DNA from: Brachionus plicatilis
Taxonomy: Eukaryota; Rotifera; Eurotatoria; Ploima; Brachionidae
DNA length: 64,000 nt
Reading direction: 5' to 3'
Assembly: GCA_010279815.1 (NCBI GenBank)
Contig: QEOQ01000316.1
Location: 625,688-689,687, forward strand
Shown here: piece by piece, positions 33,626-45,469 of the stretch
Numbering within the stretch: position 1 is the stretch's first letter
Layout of the letters: each line of letters opens with the position of its first letter
Translations under genes and position numbers: made by a program
The notes under the pieces: generated by a model
What the model was told of the DNA's origin: nothing
Database searches by the model: none
What the model saw: only the letters and a program-made list of their open reading frames with translations

Positions 33626-34300
33626 TGATAAAATTAACTATTATATAAATAAAAACATTTTTAATAAAAATTTTTCTAATAGAAAAAAAATTCCCTTTTA
33701 GCTATTTTTGAATAAATGTCCGAAAATCTTCTTTCTTTTTTCTAAAATTTCTTTGACTGATATAATTTTGGAATAAAGAAATAATTATGTAAAAGAAACT
33801 TTAGTTGTATTTGTGTTAAACCTTAATGTTTTGATGATTTTTTTTTTTAATTTTTTATGGTAAATAATAATTTAAATTCTCAACTGGATTGTCGTCATAG
33901 ATTTTTTTATTCGTAATTCAAAAATATCATAAGTATTTATTATTGGCAATAGCTTGAAATTTTTGGAAATGTTTATTATCTATCAAAAAATAAATAATTT
34001 TTATAAATTCTATTTGAAATAGTTTTTTTTTCAAGTATTTCTAAATAAATTTGTTAAAAATAATTTCAATAAGATAAATAATAAAAACGCTAATTGATGA
34101 CAATACCAAAAATAAATAAATAATTTTAGAGGGGTTTAAGTTTTTTATTTTATTATATTATATTAAAAAGCTCAAAATAAAATCAAGTTAATTTTGTCAA
34201 TGGGAAAAAACAAAAAAATATTTCTTTGCTACATGAAAAAATTTAAATAAAACAAAAAAATTAAACCAAAAAAATTACCTTTTGTTAATTAAAGAAAAAA
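33626..34300. other. AT-rich spacer before TFIIA-gamma
   Basis: No coding signal or repeat structure recognised. Confidence 0.45.
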
Positions 34301-34665
34301 ATGAACTACGAGGTTTACCGTAATACTACTTTGGGCAATACTTTACAAGAATGTTTGGACGAAATGATCCAAGTAAATAACTTTGAATCAATCACGTAAA
34401 TCTAAATTTTTTCAAGACTAATCAAATAACTGAGCGCCTTGCGAACAGGGTGTTGAAAGAATTCGACAAATCGGTCAACAATGCTCTAGCTACAAGAGTA
34501 AAAACAAGATATACATTCAAAGGCACTTTGGGCACGTACCGCTTCTGTGACAATGTATGGACCCTTTTGTTCAGACAAATTGAATTCAAAGAGAGCCAGC
34601 AAGACAAAATTGTTGCAAAAAATGTAAAATTTGTTGCTTGTGATGGCAAAAGTAAGATATATTAA
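34301..34665 (+). CDS. GTF2A2: Transcription initiation factor IIA gamma subunit
   Basis: Two exons, 34301-34372 and 34417-34665, joined after MIQ; intron of 44 bp. The product of 106 residues matches the usual length (109 in human). Conserved are [18 protein letters not shown] at the start, [20 protein letters not shown] (the beta-barrel strand region) with NVWT after it, and VKFVACDGK near the end. TFIIA-gamma binds TFIIA-alpha/beta and stabilises TBP on the core promoter in the nucleus. Confidence 0.95.
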
Positions 34666-35065
34666 GCAAAAAATATTTAAAAATTAATAATTTATTTAAA
34701 ATAAAAGAGGACACAGCTGCAAACTTGGACTAATATCAATAATACACAAATCTCATTCATCTAAATCAAATAATTTAATAATTAATTACTTTTTGTATTC
34801 TCACTTCTTAAAAAATTAAAAATAAATAAACTATGTGTTCTTAGATATTTACTTTTGTACCGCATTGAAAACTGCTTTTGACCAAGTAGTCATTAGACCA
34901 AGATTTAAATTTTCCAGCAGTCAATCAACTTTTAGATATGCTTTTAAATAAGTACCAATTTTTTTTGCACCATGCCCGTAGTACCAATAATAGATGCCTA
35001 AATTCTAGCATAAAATGTGGGTTTTTTTTCCAGCTATTTATCATATTTAATTAAAAATTTAAGTT
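34666..35065. other. Short spacer; probably holds the 5' exon of MRPL46
   Basis: The MRPL46 reading frame has an acceptor-like TTTAAG immediately before 35062 and an in-frame stop just upstream, so a first exon should lie in this interval or beyond. Several ATG-GT combinations exist and none can be preferred. Confidence 0.4.
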
Positions 35066-35869
35066 TTGAGCACTGTTGTGTCAAAAAGTGATTCTAAACC
35101 TGCTGCACAGGTAAAGTTACACGCATCAGTATGTATCGAAAGAATGCCTGTGATAACCTGTGACATGAACGACCTGGAAAATAGATATTCTAACTTGATT
35201 AATGAGATAAATGTGCGACGAAGTCTATTGTCTAATCATGAGCTCCGTCATTTGAAGGATTTGGAACGGGCTAAGAAAAAAAGGGACAAAGATGATGAGC
35301 AAGATTTAGTCATAGAGACTGCTGTTGATTACGAGGACAAGCAATTAAAGCAGCTTGAGTCTTTTCAGTTTGCCAAAAGGAAGACAAGCCGTGGCTTTGA
35401 TAAAGAAATAGCCGAAACAGATAACAAAAAACTTCTTCTGCAAAATATTGATAATATTCTAGACAAAAAATTGATACTTTTAGTAAGTGAGCCAAATAGT
35501 TCTGTATGGCAATTGCCAATAGTTGAGCTAAATCTAGAAGATGCTTCGCTAAGACAAGTAATTTTAAAAAAAATTAAAGAGTTTTTTTTTTTAATCAATT
35601 TTTTTAAGACAGCTGAAAGGGCAGTGCGAGGTTTGAATGAAAAACTTGAAGTTGATTTTATGGGAAATGCTCCTGTAGGGCTATATAAATTTAAAAAGGA
35701 TAGTTTGGTCGAAAAGCAGTATTTTTTTAAAGCTCATTATAAATCTGGCGCACAGCATTTGGCTTCGTCCAAATTTGACTTTGTTTGGATACGCAAAGAT
35801 GAACTCAAGGATTTCATTAAAAATAAAGACTATTTGGCTTGTTTAAATAATTTTATTTTAGATTTTTAA
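35066..35869 (+). CDS. MRPL46: Mitochondrial large ribosomal subunit protein mL46 (5' exon not located)
   Basis: The frame from about 35062 has no ATG at its 5' edge; the first in-frame ATG codes for the M of ERMPVITC, inside the conserved region. Matches to MRPL46 include RSLLSNHELRHLKDLERAKK, WQLPIVELN, the Nudix-like AERAVRGLNE, FMGNAPVGLYKFK, YFFKAHYKSG and FVWIRKDELKDFI. A 51-nt intron at 35558-35608 (GTAATT...TTTAAG) is in phase and free of stops; removal joins SLRQ to TAERAV as in the family. The protein is part of the mitoribosome; a mitochondrial targeting peptide is presumably on the missing first exon. Confidence 0.88.
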   Translation: MSTVVSKSDSKPAAQVKLHASVCIERMPVITCDMNDLENRYSNLINEINVRRSLLSNHELRHLKDLERAKKKRDKDDEQDLVIETAVDYEDKQLKQLESFQFAKRKTSRGFDKEIAETDNKKLLLQNIDNILDKKLILLVSEPNSSVWQLPIVELNLEDASLRQVILKKIKEFFFLINFFKTAERAVRGLNEKLEVDFMGNAPVGLYKFKKDSLVEKQYFFKAHYKSGAQHLASSKFDFVWIRKDELKDFIKNKDYLACLNNFILDF

Positions 35870-36795
35870 ATATAATAAACTAATTTTGAAAAAAAAAACT
35901 ATGTTCAAATTAAATTTTGACTGTATTTTATTTTATTATTTTTGAAAATATTTTAACCCGAATAAAAAAAATTGAATTTTAAACAATGAAAGTTGATAAT
36001 AAATTTTTTTTCTTCAATACTTAGAATTAAACACGTTTTATATAAAATTAAATTTATTTAGATTTTTAAAATTAATAATAAGAGATTTAGTAAAAAAATA
36101 AAAAAAAATTATTTTCCTCAATATTTAGGCCATTTTTGACAAATTTAAATACTTATACTTTTTAACTTTTAAAATTTTTTTTTATTTTTTTATGATCATC
36201 TATCATTAAATATTGATGTTTAATCTTATTTTGTCGTCTAAACAAACGCTTAGTATCGTTCCAATATTTTAATCATGATTTATTTAATTAATTTATTATT
36301 TAACTTACAGTCATTTTTTATGAGTGTAAAGTTTCATTCAAATTCTTATCTTAAAGTTTTACATCACAAGATTATATTAAGTAAAAAGTAGTAACACATA
36401 ATTTGATAGTTAAGAAAAATTTATTTATTATCAATACTGATTTAAATTATTTAAAGAAAAATTGAACTCAATTAAATTAAAATAGAAAGAAAACAAATTC
36501 TTAGAAAATTTTTTCTAAGGATGACGATACCAATAATAGTTGCACGTGAAAAAAAATGTCAAACTCTAAAATTCTGTTTCATAACATTTTGATAAATTAA
36601 TTAAGCTGATATCTTATCAACTTTAAATAAAACCTCTATCCAAAATTTTTAACAACATAAAAAATCAAATTATAAAAAATGATTAAACCCCAATCAGACT
36701 TGGTAACTATTAACTATTAATTCACCTAAATACAGTAAATAATTAAAGTTGAAAAGCTTCCAAGGCCAATTTCAAACGGCTCTATTTCTGTCAAT
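35870..36795. other. AT-rich spacer upstream of the ABCG gene
   Basis: No coding signal recognised. Confidence 0.45.
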
Positions 36796-39700
36796 ATGGA
36801 ATCGGGCAATAATTTAACTCTCACTTGGGAAGGCTTAAATGTTTATGTACCTGAAGCTAAAGAGGGTTTTTTTTCGAAAAAAAAACCGAAATGTGAAAAA
36901 ATGCATATTGTCCAAAATGTGTTCGGCATTGCCAGACCTGGTCAAATTTTGGCTATTATGGGCGCATCCGGAGCAGGTTACATCTCTAGATTTTATTATA
37001 TGTTAAATTTTTTTACCATATTTATTTAAAATTGATTAGGTTAAAATATCAAATGTTATATGTAAAAGTGTATGAGCAATTTCAAATTTTAGATATTTTA
37101 AAAAAAATATACTTTTCAACATTGAAAATTGTCACAAAAATTCGAATTTTGTTGAAAAGTAATTTTTTTACAAATAATGAAAAATTTAAAATTGCCTCAA
37201 TCCTTGTAAGATCTCCCCTTTTTCAAATAAAAAAAAAAAGAAAATTTGTAAAAAAAAATTTTGGAAGAAGTTTTAAAAATATCAATATGGAAAAAAAATC
37301 TTGCCAAATAAAATATTACTTAACTTTATATCTAAAGGAAAAACAACTTTGTTAAATGTTTTAACATTGAGAAATAATGGAAATTTAGTTGTACAAGGCA
37401 GTGTTAAAATAAATAGTAAAATAATTGATGACCGAAAGCAATTATCAGCCGTTTCGGGCTATGTACAACAAAATGACATATTTATTGGCACATTGAAAGT
37501 GTCCGAGCATCTGAAATTCCAAGCAATGCTCAGAATGGACCGTCACACTTCATATGAAGAAAAAATGAAAAGAGTAGAGCTAGTAATGAATGATCTAAAC
37601 CTAAAAAAATGTGAGAATACACTTATCGGGGTGGCTCAGCTAGGAATTAAAGGTATATCGGGTGGTGAGATGCGTCGTCTTGCATTTGCTTCAGAGATTA
37701 TAACAGACCCGGGTATTTTGTTCTGTGACGAGCCGACCAGTGGTCTTGACTCGTTTATGGCCATGTCCATTGTAGAGTCAATGAAAAATTTAGCCAAACA
37801 GGGAAAGACAATTGTATGCACTATTCATCAGCCATCTAGTGAAATATTTGAGATCTTCGACAGGTTGTACTTGATGGCCGAGGGCCGCAGTGCTTTTTTG
37901 GGTGATTTGACCGAGGCTAAAGATTTTTTTGCTAGTCAAGGGTTTACACTGCCCATCAATTACAATCCAGCTGATTATTATATCAAAACATTGGCAATTT
38001 TGCCATCGAATAAAGAAGAGAGCAAAGAAAGAGTGAAGAAAATATGTGATGGCTACGATTCGAGTAAATATTGCCAAGAAGCTATGGACAATATTAAAAA
38101 AGCAAGTGGTGAGCAAAATTTGAAATCGGCCAGTTTTCAATCACAACTCAGCTCGGCCTATAAAGCTGGCTGGTTAACTCAATTGAAATGGCTCATATGG
38201 AGAAGTTTTTTGAGCATGTCTCGTAACCCTATGGAAACAAAAATTCTCGCCATTCAGACCTTCTTCATAGCTCTGATTTTTGGTCTTATTTACTTGCAAA
38301 TCGAAGATAGCCAAGAAGGTGTACAAAATATAAATGGAGTTTTGTTTTTATTAATTACAAATGCTAGTTTTTCAAATATGTTCGGTGTGCTGAACAGTTT
38401 TCCAGCCGAGTTGCCCATTTTCTATAGAGATCATCAAAATTCAATGTACCGCACAGTTAACTACTATTTATCTAAGCTAATCACCGAGGTAAATTTACTA
38501 ATTTATTTGAAAATGGAGGATTTAAGCCGAAATTTTTGAAAAATTCCGATTAATTCGGATATTTGTACTATTGTGTAAACCCTTGCCTTGACAGTCCAAA
38601 AAAAATTTACAAAAGCATTCCTGATTCATTTATTAGAATCTGTTTTTAAAAAATCTGATTCAAATTTACTTTTATTAACAAAAAACAATCAGGAAGAAAA
38701 ATAAATGAAATTATTGATAAATATATTTTAAATAGAGTGGTAATTTTCTTTTTGTAAAATTTGATGTAAAAATACGCAATCTGACTGTTCATGACCATAA
38801 TTTTCTAATTTTTGTAAAATTATCATCTTTCAGATCAAATTAATAATGTGTCAAAAACATTAAAAAAAAATCATCACAAGTAATTTTAAATATTTTGAAT
38901 TTTAAAAATAAACAAAATTCAAATTTAGAAAAAAATACACAATGATTAAGATAATTTCTTTATTTTGTGAGATTGTATTTTATCAATTTTTTTGGCAATT
39001 TGTGATTTATGATAAATTTTTGATGCTTAAAATGATTAAATCAAACTAAAACTATTAAATAAATTGTTATTTCTTAATAGAAATTATTCAGAGATATATT
39101 TTTGGATTTAACATACTATGTTAAATAAAAAAATAAACTCTGCAATATCAAAATGCACAATGCAGAATGCACACCGTCAAAATTGACAGACTTTTGCAGA
39201 TTTTACCTTTAGATTTAACAAAGTATGTTAAAACCAAAAATTTACCTCTGCACTAATTGTTTTAAAAAATTAAAATTTACTGTTAAGTTATGGAAATTCA
39301 AAATTTTTAATAACTGTCTGAATCAGAATTGGTCAAAAGTCTTAGTCAATAAGAAAAAGTAGCATTTTATTCATAAGATAATAGTTATTATACCTGATTA
39401 CGATAAACAAGAAAAAATTGATGAAGCTAAATGTGAAAAATTAGAGATGCTTAGACAAATTAATAAGCAAGACACCTTAAGTCATTTAAGATGTTTCGCT
39501 CATTCCCTCCTGTTAGTTTATTAATTAGTTTTAAAAAATATCAAAATGTTAAAAATTTACTTTAGAAATTTCAAATAAAGTTAATAAAAATTAGTTTTAA
39601 AAAGAAAATTTTAAATATTACCGAAACACATCTTAAGTAGAAAAAATCATAAAAAAAAAACAGGAAAAAAGTCAAGTCAAGTTAAGATTTGATTTGAAAA

Positions 39701-41023
39701 ATCTGGAAAAATTCTTAAGATAGCGACTTGAGGAACAACTCTGCTTATGGGCAATTCAGTTCTGAATTTCGTTGTTTGTAATTTTTGAAATGGGAAGTGT
39801 TTGTCTGACGATTATTTTCTGTAATTTTTTCTTTAGCCATTTTTGGACATGAGCTTCAATGAGAGCTTAAATTCAAACACAATAATTATAATGATTATTT
39901 TTTTCTAACTAATTCTACTAAATTTTACCAAAATTTGAAAATACTTTGATAAAGTTCTAATTCTTATATTTAATAATTAACCTGAGAACAGTATATATTT
40001 GATTAACAAATTAACAAAATGTAATATTATTCTGAAAATTGCTGTTTTTTGTTGGATACACTATTAAGATTTTTGATGAGCTTATAAGATGAAGATTTAA
40101 TATAGATTAAAATGTAATCAAAGAATTAATTTCAGTGCGTTTTTAAGATTTTTTTGTATATTTTTTTTGATGTGTTAGTCCATTTATCCCATTATTAATA
40201 CTTAAAATAAAAACTTTGTATATAAAGTAAAAAATTTATAAAAATTTTCCTTCAATAAAAAATTATAGTTGAGAAACATTTAATGTGCAAAATTTTGAAA
40301 TCTGAAAGCAACTAAAGAAAATACCAAGACTTTGTTTTAAATCACCAGAATTAATTCCAGATTAGCTTTTTAATATAAAAATAAAATTTTTAATATTATA
40401 AGCTTCCGAAATTCATAATTTTTCCGGCAATATTTGTCTCAATAGTTTACTGGATGGCCGGACTGAACAATGACGGATTAAAATTTGCTCTTTGTGTTTT
40501 GGCCATAATTTTGGTTGCCAATTCGGCTGTATCGTTTGGTTCGTTTATTTCAGCTGCAGCGCCATCAGTGAACGCTGCTTTGGCACTATCGGCACCATTA
40601 TTGGTCCCATTGATGATATTTTCCGGCTTCTTTTTAAACAACGAGTAAAAAAGAATTACATTTTGTTTAGTTTTTCACTTAAAATTTTATTTTTTTTTAG
40701 AACAGTGCCTAGTTATTTTATATGGATAAAGTACCTAAGTTGGTTGAATTATGCCAACGAGATTTTAATAGTTAACCAGTGGGATGGTGTCAAAGACATC
40801 AATTGTCCGGCTAATTCGACCAGATGTTTTAGAACTGGAGATGATGTTATTGACGCTTTAGGAATGAAAAAAGTTATTATTTAATTTGATTTATTGAATA
40901 TTATTTTAATATTTATTTTAGGATAATTTCTTTTTGGATTTCATTTTACTGGGATGCATTATTTTGGCTTTCAGAGTTTTAGCTTGTTCAATTTTGTCTC
41001 TTAAAGCAAGACTTAAAAAATAA
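36796..41023 (+). CDS. ABCG (White) family half-transporter
   Basis: Five exons: 36796-36976, 37338-38488, 40403-40644, 40701-40872 and 40922-41023, giving 615 residues in one frame. The N-terminal ATPase has Walker A GASGAGKTT (split by the first intron after GAG), the Q-loop YVQQND, signature ISGGEMRRLAFA, Walker B ILFCDEPTSGLDS and the switch His in TIHQPSSE. The C-terminal half has six membrane segments (LAIQTFFIALIFGLIYL, GVLFLLITN, IIFPAIFVSIVYW, FALCVLAIILVANS, ALALSAPLLVPLMIF, LDFILLGCIILAF) and the cysteine-containing extracellular loop (INCPANSTRC) before the last. Domain order ATPase-membrane is that of ABCG. Half-transporters dimerise to export lipids, pigments or xenobiotics; substrate unknown. 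Intron 3 is about 1.9 kb, far longer than others here. Confidence 0.92.
39660..39742 (+). repeat. Fragment of family 1 inverted-repeat element inside the ABCG intron
   Basis: AAGTCAAGTCAAGTTAAG and, 50 bp on, GCGACTTGAGGAACAACTCT resemble the right part and right terminus of family 1 elements. No left terminus is visible. Confidence 0.4.
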
Positions 41024-41516
41024 ATGGTCATTTGAAATTTTTAGAAATTTATAACTTATTTTAAAAAAATTTTAAAAAATTTTCAAAAAATAAACAATTT
41101 TTCAGAAATAAAAATTTTTAATTTAGAATGATTGATTTTTGAATGAAACTCGGCTTTAAGGGGTTGCATCATTTACAAAGCTTTTGATGAAAAATAAACC
41201 GAATATTTTAAATATTTCTGATTATCTAAGATCACTCGATCAAGAAACATTTGCATCTATTGACAATAAAAAAAAAATCCTTTAAAAAACTTTTTATCCT
41301 TTAAAAACTTAAAAACTATAAAGTCTCTTAAAAAAAAGAATGTACTATTTGTACTTTTTGACAAAAAAACCCAAATACTATAAAGTCTCCTTGATCTTTT
41401 TTACTTAAAGTCAAAGTTAGTTTCTACCCAAAAAAGGATGTACATTTTGTACTTTTTATTTTAAGACAAAGTCAAAGTAAGGTTCTACCAAATCAGACAA
41501 TCCACTTTATATTTAT

Positions 41517-41578
41517 GAGACCAAGAGACCAATGCCCGTAAAAAATTAATTAATTACGGGCATTGGTCTCTTGGCCTC
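41517..41578. repeat. Hairpin with 25-bp arms
   Basis: Left arm GAGACCAAGAGACCAATGCC continuing CGTAA, right arm its reverse complement with one mismatch, loop of 12 A/T bases. No T-run or coding context that would make it a terminator or pre-miRNA with confidence. Confidence 0.75.
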
Positions 41579-41589
41579 TCTTTCTCCTC

Positions 41590-41905
41590 TTACTCTTGTC
41601 CACACAATTGTACTTTTACTTGTCTTATCTAAATTTGGATCGTTTTCATCACATTTATCTACATTTCGAATAACAGATTCAATTGATTCAAATACATTCC
41701 GATTTATTTCATCATCTTCATCATCATAATCCTGATTTTCATCATCTGACGAATTATATAAATTAATTTATGGCTGGTATTCTATTCATTCTCGTTTTCA
41801 TTATTTATTTACTCATCGGATGAACCTGAATCCATATCATCACAATTTCTAAATCTTTCAAGCTGTTCGCGGGCTCTTTGACGATTTAATGTGATCGAGT
41901 TTTTG
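41590..41905 (-). pseudogene. Possible N-terminal relic of a piggyBac-like transposase
   Basis: Minus-strand frames include NRQRAREQLERFRN, DMDSGSSDE, DDENQDYDDEDDEINRN and, at the end, STIVWTRVRG. An acidic N-terminus ending in a Trp-containing segment is usual for piggyBac transposases, and TGACTCGGTGGTTATTTAAG at about 42258 resembles piggyBac-type ends. Stops interrupt it and no DDD core was found. Confidence 0.3.
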
Positions 41906-41920
41906 ATTTTTCAATTTTTT

Positions 41921-41995
41921 TATTAGTAGTAGTAGTAGTAGTAGGAGTATAGTTTTTCTGCGACAAGTCTAACCTCTTGTAGAACATCTTATTAA
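41921..41995 (-). repeat. LINE 3' end relic with (TAC)n tail
   Basis: On the minus strand: GTTAGACTTGTCGCAGAAAA, then CTATACTCC and about six TAC repeats. The CGCAG followed by TAC repeats is the 3' architecture of the LINE at 33.6 kb. Confidence 0.5.
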
Positions 41996-43080
41996 TTTTA
42001 TTTATAATAGGGAACAAGCATCTTGTGTTGAAAGGCATTGAAAGGATACTTAATATTTCATCATCAAAGTCAAAAATGACACGACTTGGTAACAAAAATA
42101 TAATTTTTTTTGTTGCACGAGAATATATTTTTTTAAATTTAATTTCTTTATTTTTAAATTAATTTTTATTTTAAAAAAATATTAATAAAAAAAGATTTGA
42201 TAAAACTTCTAATTTTTGCCTATATTTTTATCAAAAAAAGCTCAATAAAGTCAAAAATGACTCGGTGGTTATTTAAGTGTTAATATTGCTTTATTATTTT
42301 TTTATTTTTTTTATTTAGTAAAAAAAAAATAACTAGTGAAAGTCAGCTGCTTGAAGGTGGAACGCCCTTCTTTCAGCATATAGAAAACGCTAGTTTATGT
42401 TTTATAGAGTTAATTATCAAAAAGAATAAAAAATTAATAAATAATAAAAAATTGCTTTATTATTGCAGCTTTAGTAATATTGTGATCCAGTAACAACCAT
42501 GCTAAATTTTTTTTTAATTCTTGTAAGTTCTCTCTATTCCTTATCCAAAATGTTAACTTTCCTTTAATTTCTGCGACTGGAACAAACTTGCTAGTTACTA
42601 TAAAATCCACCAACTTTTTTTTTTAGCTTTGAATTATAAAAACGCTTCATATAAATTTCTAATAAATCGGATTCTAAAGAATTTTTATTTTATCTATTTA
42701 ATTCATTTAAATCTTGAGATCTCCAAAACTAAAAGTTTGGAGTTCAACAATAAGATTTTGTAAAAATGGCAAATATAAATAATTTCATTCTGTTAATATA
42801 ATCCAATAATCCACCTTTAAACTATTTGCTGCAAACCATGCAGGTGGAAATTCCGTATTAAAAAGGGTTAATTGTTTTAGAACATTCAAAAATCGTTTCA
42901 ACACATCATTTAATCTGAACCAGCACACTATATAAAATCTCTTAATCACTGTTTTGTACTCTCAACAAAAAAAATTTCAAACTGAAAGACATCCTTTTCT
43001 AAATCATGAAAATTGATAAAAAAAAAGTAAAATTTGAATAAAAGAAATCATAAAATAAATTTTAATTTTTTCTTTTTTAG

Positions 43081-43135
43081 TGAATTAGTAGTAATTAGTA
43101 GTAATTTATTCAGTAAACACCGCGAGGGTGATGTA
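43081..43135 (-). repeat. LINE 3' end relic with hairpin and TACTA tail
   Basis: On the minus strand the hairpin CACC-CTCGC-GGTG is followed by TTTACTGAATAAATTACTAC and more TACTA units. Stem position and tail match the other LINE 3' ends; stem sequence differs. Confidence 0.5.
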
Positions 43136-43250
43136 AAAAAAATAAAATAAAATAAGAAAAAAATGTAAATTAAAGTAAAGTTTGTCTTTCTAAATAATTT
43201 TAAATAATTTTAGTGAAAAAATTATAATTTTTTTATAATCGTATAAGTAG

Positions 43251-43263
43251 NNNNNNNNNNNNN
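43251..43263. other. Assembly gap (13 N)
   Basis: Thirteen undetermined bases. Adjacent sequence is simple A/T, so the true gap size is unknown. Confidence 0.95.
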
Positions 43264-44442
43264 GAAGATACGAATTATGAATTTAAATATTTTTTTTTAT
43301 TTTGCCAATAGTACTACAATAATAAATAATTATAAAAAAAATAATAAATTGGTTTTATTGAGTTAGGGTTTAGGGTTTAGTTTTATTGAGTATATTTTTC
43401 TTGACAACTGTTTCCAAAATAAGCATCTTTTTTAATTGACTTAAACATAAAAGCTATCACCGAATAATTTTTTAAAACAAATTTAATTTAATATAAATTT
43501 CCAAAATTTTACCTTTTTCTTGACAGCTAATTTCGTCAAATACCACTATAAAACACTTAATTTTGTCTATCCATATGAAAAAAAAATTTGATAATATTTA
43601 GATTTTTTACGTAAAATTCATTAAAAAAAATGTAAAAATATTAAATAAGTGAATTTTTTTAAAAATTGCAAAAAATTTTTTTTTCGGCTTTTAATATTTT
43701 ACCATTTTACGTAAAATAAAGAAAATTCATGTAAAAAATAGTTTAATTTCCATTGATCAAATCAACCGTGTATTCAAAAAAAAACCTTACTAAATCCCAC
43801 AAGTTTCGTATCAAACATAATTTAATTCTTTTGAAACTATATTTTAAAGAACTGAGAACAATTTCCGCTTTTTAAATCAATTTCTATGACATTTTGTCTT
43901 TTGGTCGCTTTGAAAAGTTTCCATTAAATGCCTTAAAACAAATAAATATAAAATTTATTTAAAAAACTAAATTAAATAAGGGGTTACAAGCTAAAAGTTT
44001 GTCTCACGTGACGCAATTTAATCCCAACACAAAAATCAACAAATTTTTTTCCATAGCTAAAAATTTATCAAAATCTAGAATGGAACAAATTTAAGCAAAA
44101 TGTTTTTTTTTTTATTTTTTATTTGTTTTTCTTGTTGATTGAACAAATCTCACAGATAGCTTGGTTGTCATTAACATTCCTGCTCGTAAATTTCTCAATT
44201 AGCTTGGTGATGGGCTGCATATCTGCTGCTTTCACTTCTAAAAACTCATCCAAAATGAAAGAAATAAATATTCGATCTATTCAATAAAATATTTTAATTG
44301 TGTAAAAAGATAGGAATCGATTCAAACAAAATAATATTGAATCTAAAAAATTTAGTCAAGCATATTCTTTGCGTGGGTATAAATGACATAAAAGCTTTTG
44401 AACATGAATTATTTTCTACACTTAGAAATTACAATCATCAAA

Positions 44443-45237
44443 ATGAGCCACCGATCATCAGCTACTACTTTGGAGTGCGAACAAGTCTTGTGCTGCGAGC
44501 CAGTTATTTGCTGCGAGCCGGCCAGAATTAAAGTCAAGAAGACTGTGCAAGAAGTTCAACCTGTTGAGGAAATTGTGCCAAGAGAAACAATTAGAAGATG
44601 GAACGAAATTGTGCCAAGAGAGGAAATCGTCCGATGGAACGAAATCATACCAAGAGAAGAAGTTGTACGAACTGTGGAAGTGAGACGTGTGCCAAGAAGA
44701 CAAAGACAGCGAGTAAGATGCTACGAGCCAATGGTTTTGATTTGTGAAAGAATCGATGAGCATCCATCAAGATCACACGCCATCACAACTCACTTGACTT
44801 CACCAAAATTGACTTTGCCACAAAGCACTGCTCCTCACTTGACACAAACCAGATTGACCAGATCACAGGCATCTGCTGTCACCGCAGCTCAAACCCAATC
44901 GGTAGTTCAAAGCCAAGCAGCTCAATCACAGGCAGCTCAATCACAAGCATTGACTAGCCAGTCGGCCCAAGCTTCACAGCCAAGAGTCACCCCAGCTCCA
45001 TCGCTAGCCCAATCTGCCAGAGCCACTCCAGCTCCATCCCAAGCCCAATCTGCCAGAGCCACTCCAGCTCCATCGCAAACTGCTGCTCCATCACCTGCTC
45101 CATCAGCTCGTTCTTCACAGGCTGCTTCTTCTAGATCATCCCAAAGCTCGAAAAAATCGAGTGTTTCTTCTTCAAGTCAATCAACAACAAGCAACAAATC
45201 CAACTTGACTGTTCAAGAATATGATTATGAAGAATAA
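44443..45237 (+). CDS. RWNEIVPREE-repeat protein with Ser/Ala/Pro/Gln-rich tail (copy 1)
   Basis: A single exon of 264 codons from ATG at 44443 (MSHRSSATTLECEQVLCCEP); an alternative non-ATG extension upstream is not supported. Residues about 12-25 hold CCEPVICCEP, a six-residue duplication absent from copy 3. Residues about 40-90 contain three units: EEIVPRETI, RRWNEIVPREEI and VRWNEIIPREEV, followed by basic RRVPRRQRQRVR. The second half is a low-complexity tail with SQAAQ units and two SARATPAP repeats, then poly-Ser/Lys and an acidic end (VQEYDYEE). The locus is clearly richer in GC than its surroundings. No signal peptide or membrane segment; possibly a cytoskeletal or scaffold protein. 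Function unknown. A tRNA-Asn lies convergently 159 bp downstream. Confidence 0.82.
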   Translation: MSHRSSATTLECEQVLCCEPVICCEPARIKVKKTVQEVQPVEEIVPRETIRRWNEIVPREEIVRWNEIIPREEVVRTVEVRRVPRRQRQRVRCYEPMVLICERIDEHPSRSHAITTHLTSPKLTLPQSTAPHLTQTRLTRSQASAVTAAQTQSVVQSQAAQSQAAQSQALTSQSAQASQPRVTPAPSLAQSARATPAPSQAQSARATPAPSQTAAPSPAPSARSSQAASSRSSQSSKKSSVSSSSQSTTSNKSNLTVQEYDYEE

Positions 45238-45395
45238 ATTCAAAATCGATTAGCTAATAGGCAACTATTTCTGTTTAGTTGGTAGTAGAAAATTTTATTA
45301 CCCAAAAGTGACAAAATTTTTTTTTATTTCAATAAACAATTAAAAACAAAAATATTTTTTTATTTTAGTTTTAATCATTTATTTTGGTAAAAATT

Positions 45396-45412
45396 CGTCC
45401 CTAGGTGGATTC

Positions 45413-45449
<37 letters not shown>

Positions 45450-45469
45450 GCCGATTGCGCCATAGAGAC
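45396..45469 (-). tRNA. tRNA-Asn (anticodon GTT), cassette copy 1
   Basis: Reverse complement is identical to the gene at 4752-4825. It faces the repeat-protein gene (convergent). The trailer GAATTTTTACC has a five-T stop. Confidence 0.97.

Larger units (their letters stand above)
41024..44261. other. Spacer with transposon relics and an assembly gap
   Basis: It contains the hairpin at 41517-41578, an acidic frame of possible transposase origin (41590-41905, minus), two LINE 3' ends (41921-41995 and 43081-43135, minus) and 13 undetermined bases. TTAGGGTTTAGGGTTTAG at about 43363 is a two-to-three-unit telomere-like string. Confidence 0.5.

Noticed and set aside
41886..42095. Open frame with poly-Thr on the minus strand
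   Set aside because: The Thr run is the LINE (TAC)n tail read in another frame.
43361..43380. TTAGGGTTTAGGGTTTAG, possible telomeric repeat
   Set aside because: Only about two and a half units beside an assembly gap, with no extended array; likewise the CCCTAACCCTAA at 4997. Too short to infer an ancient chromosome end.
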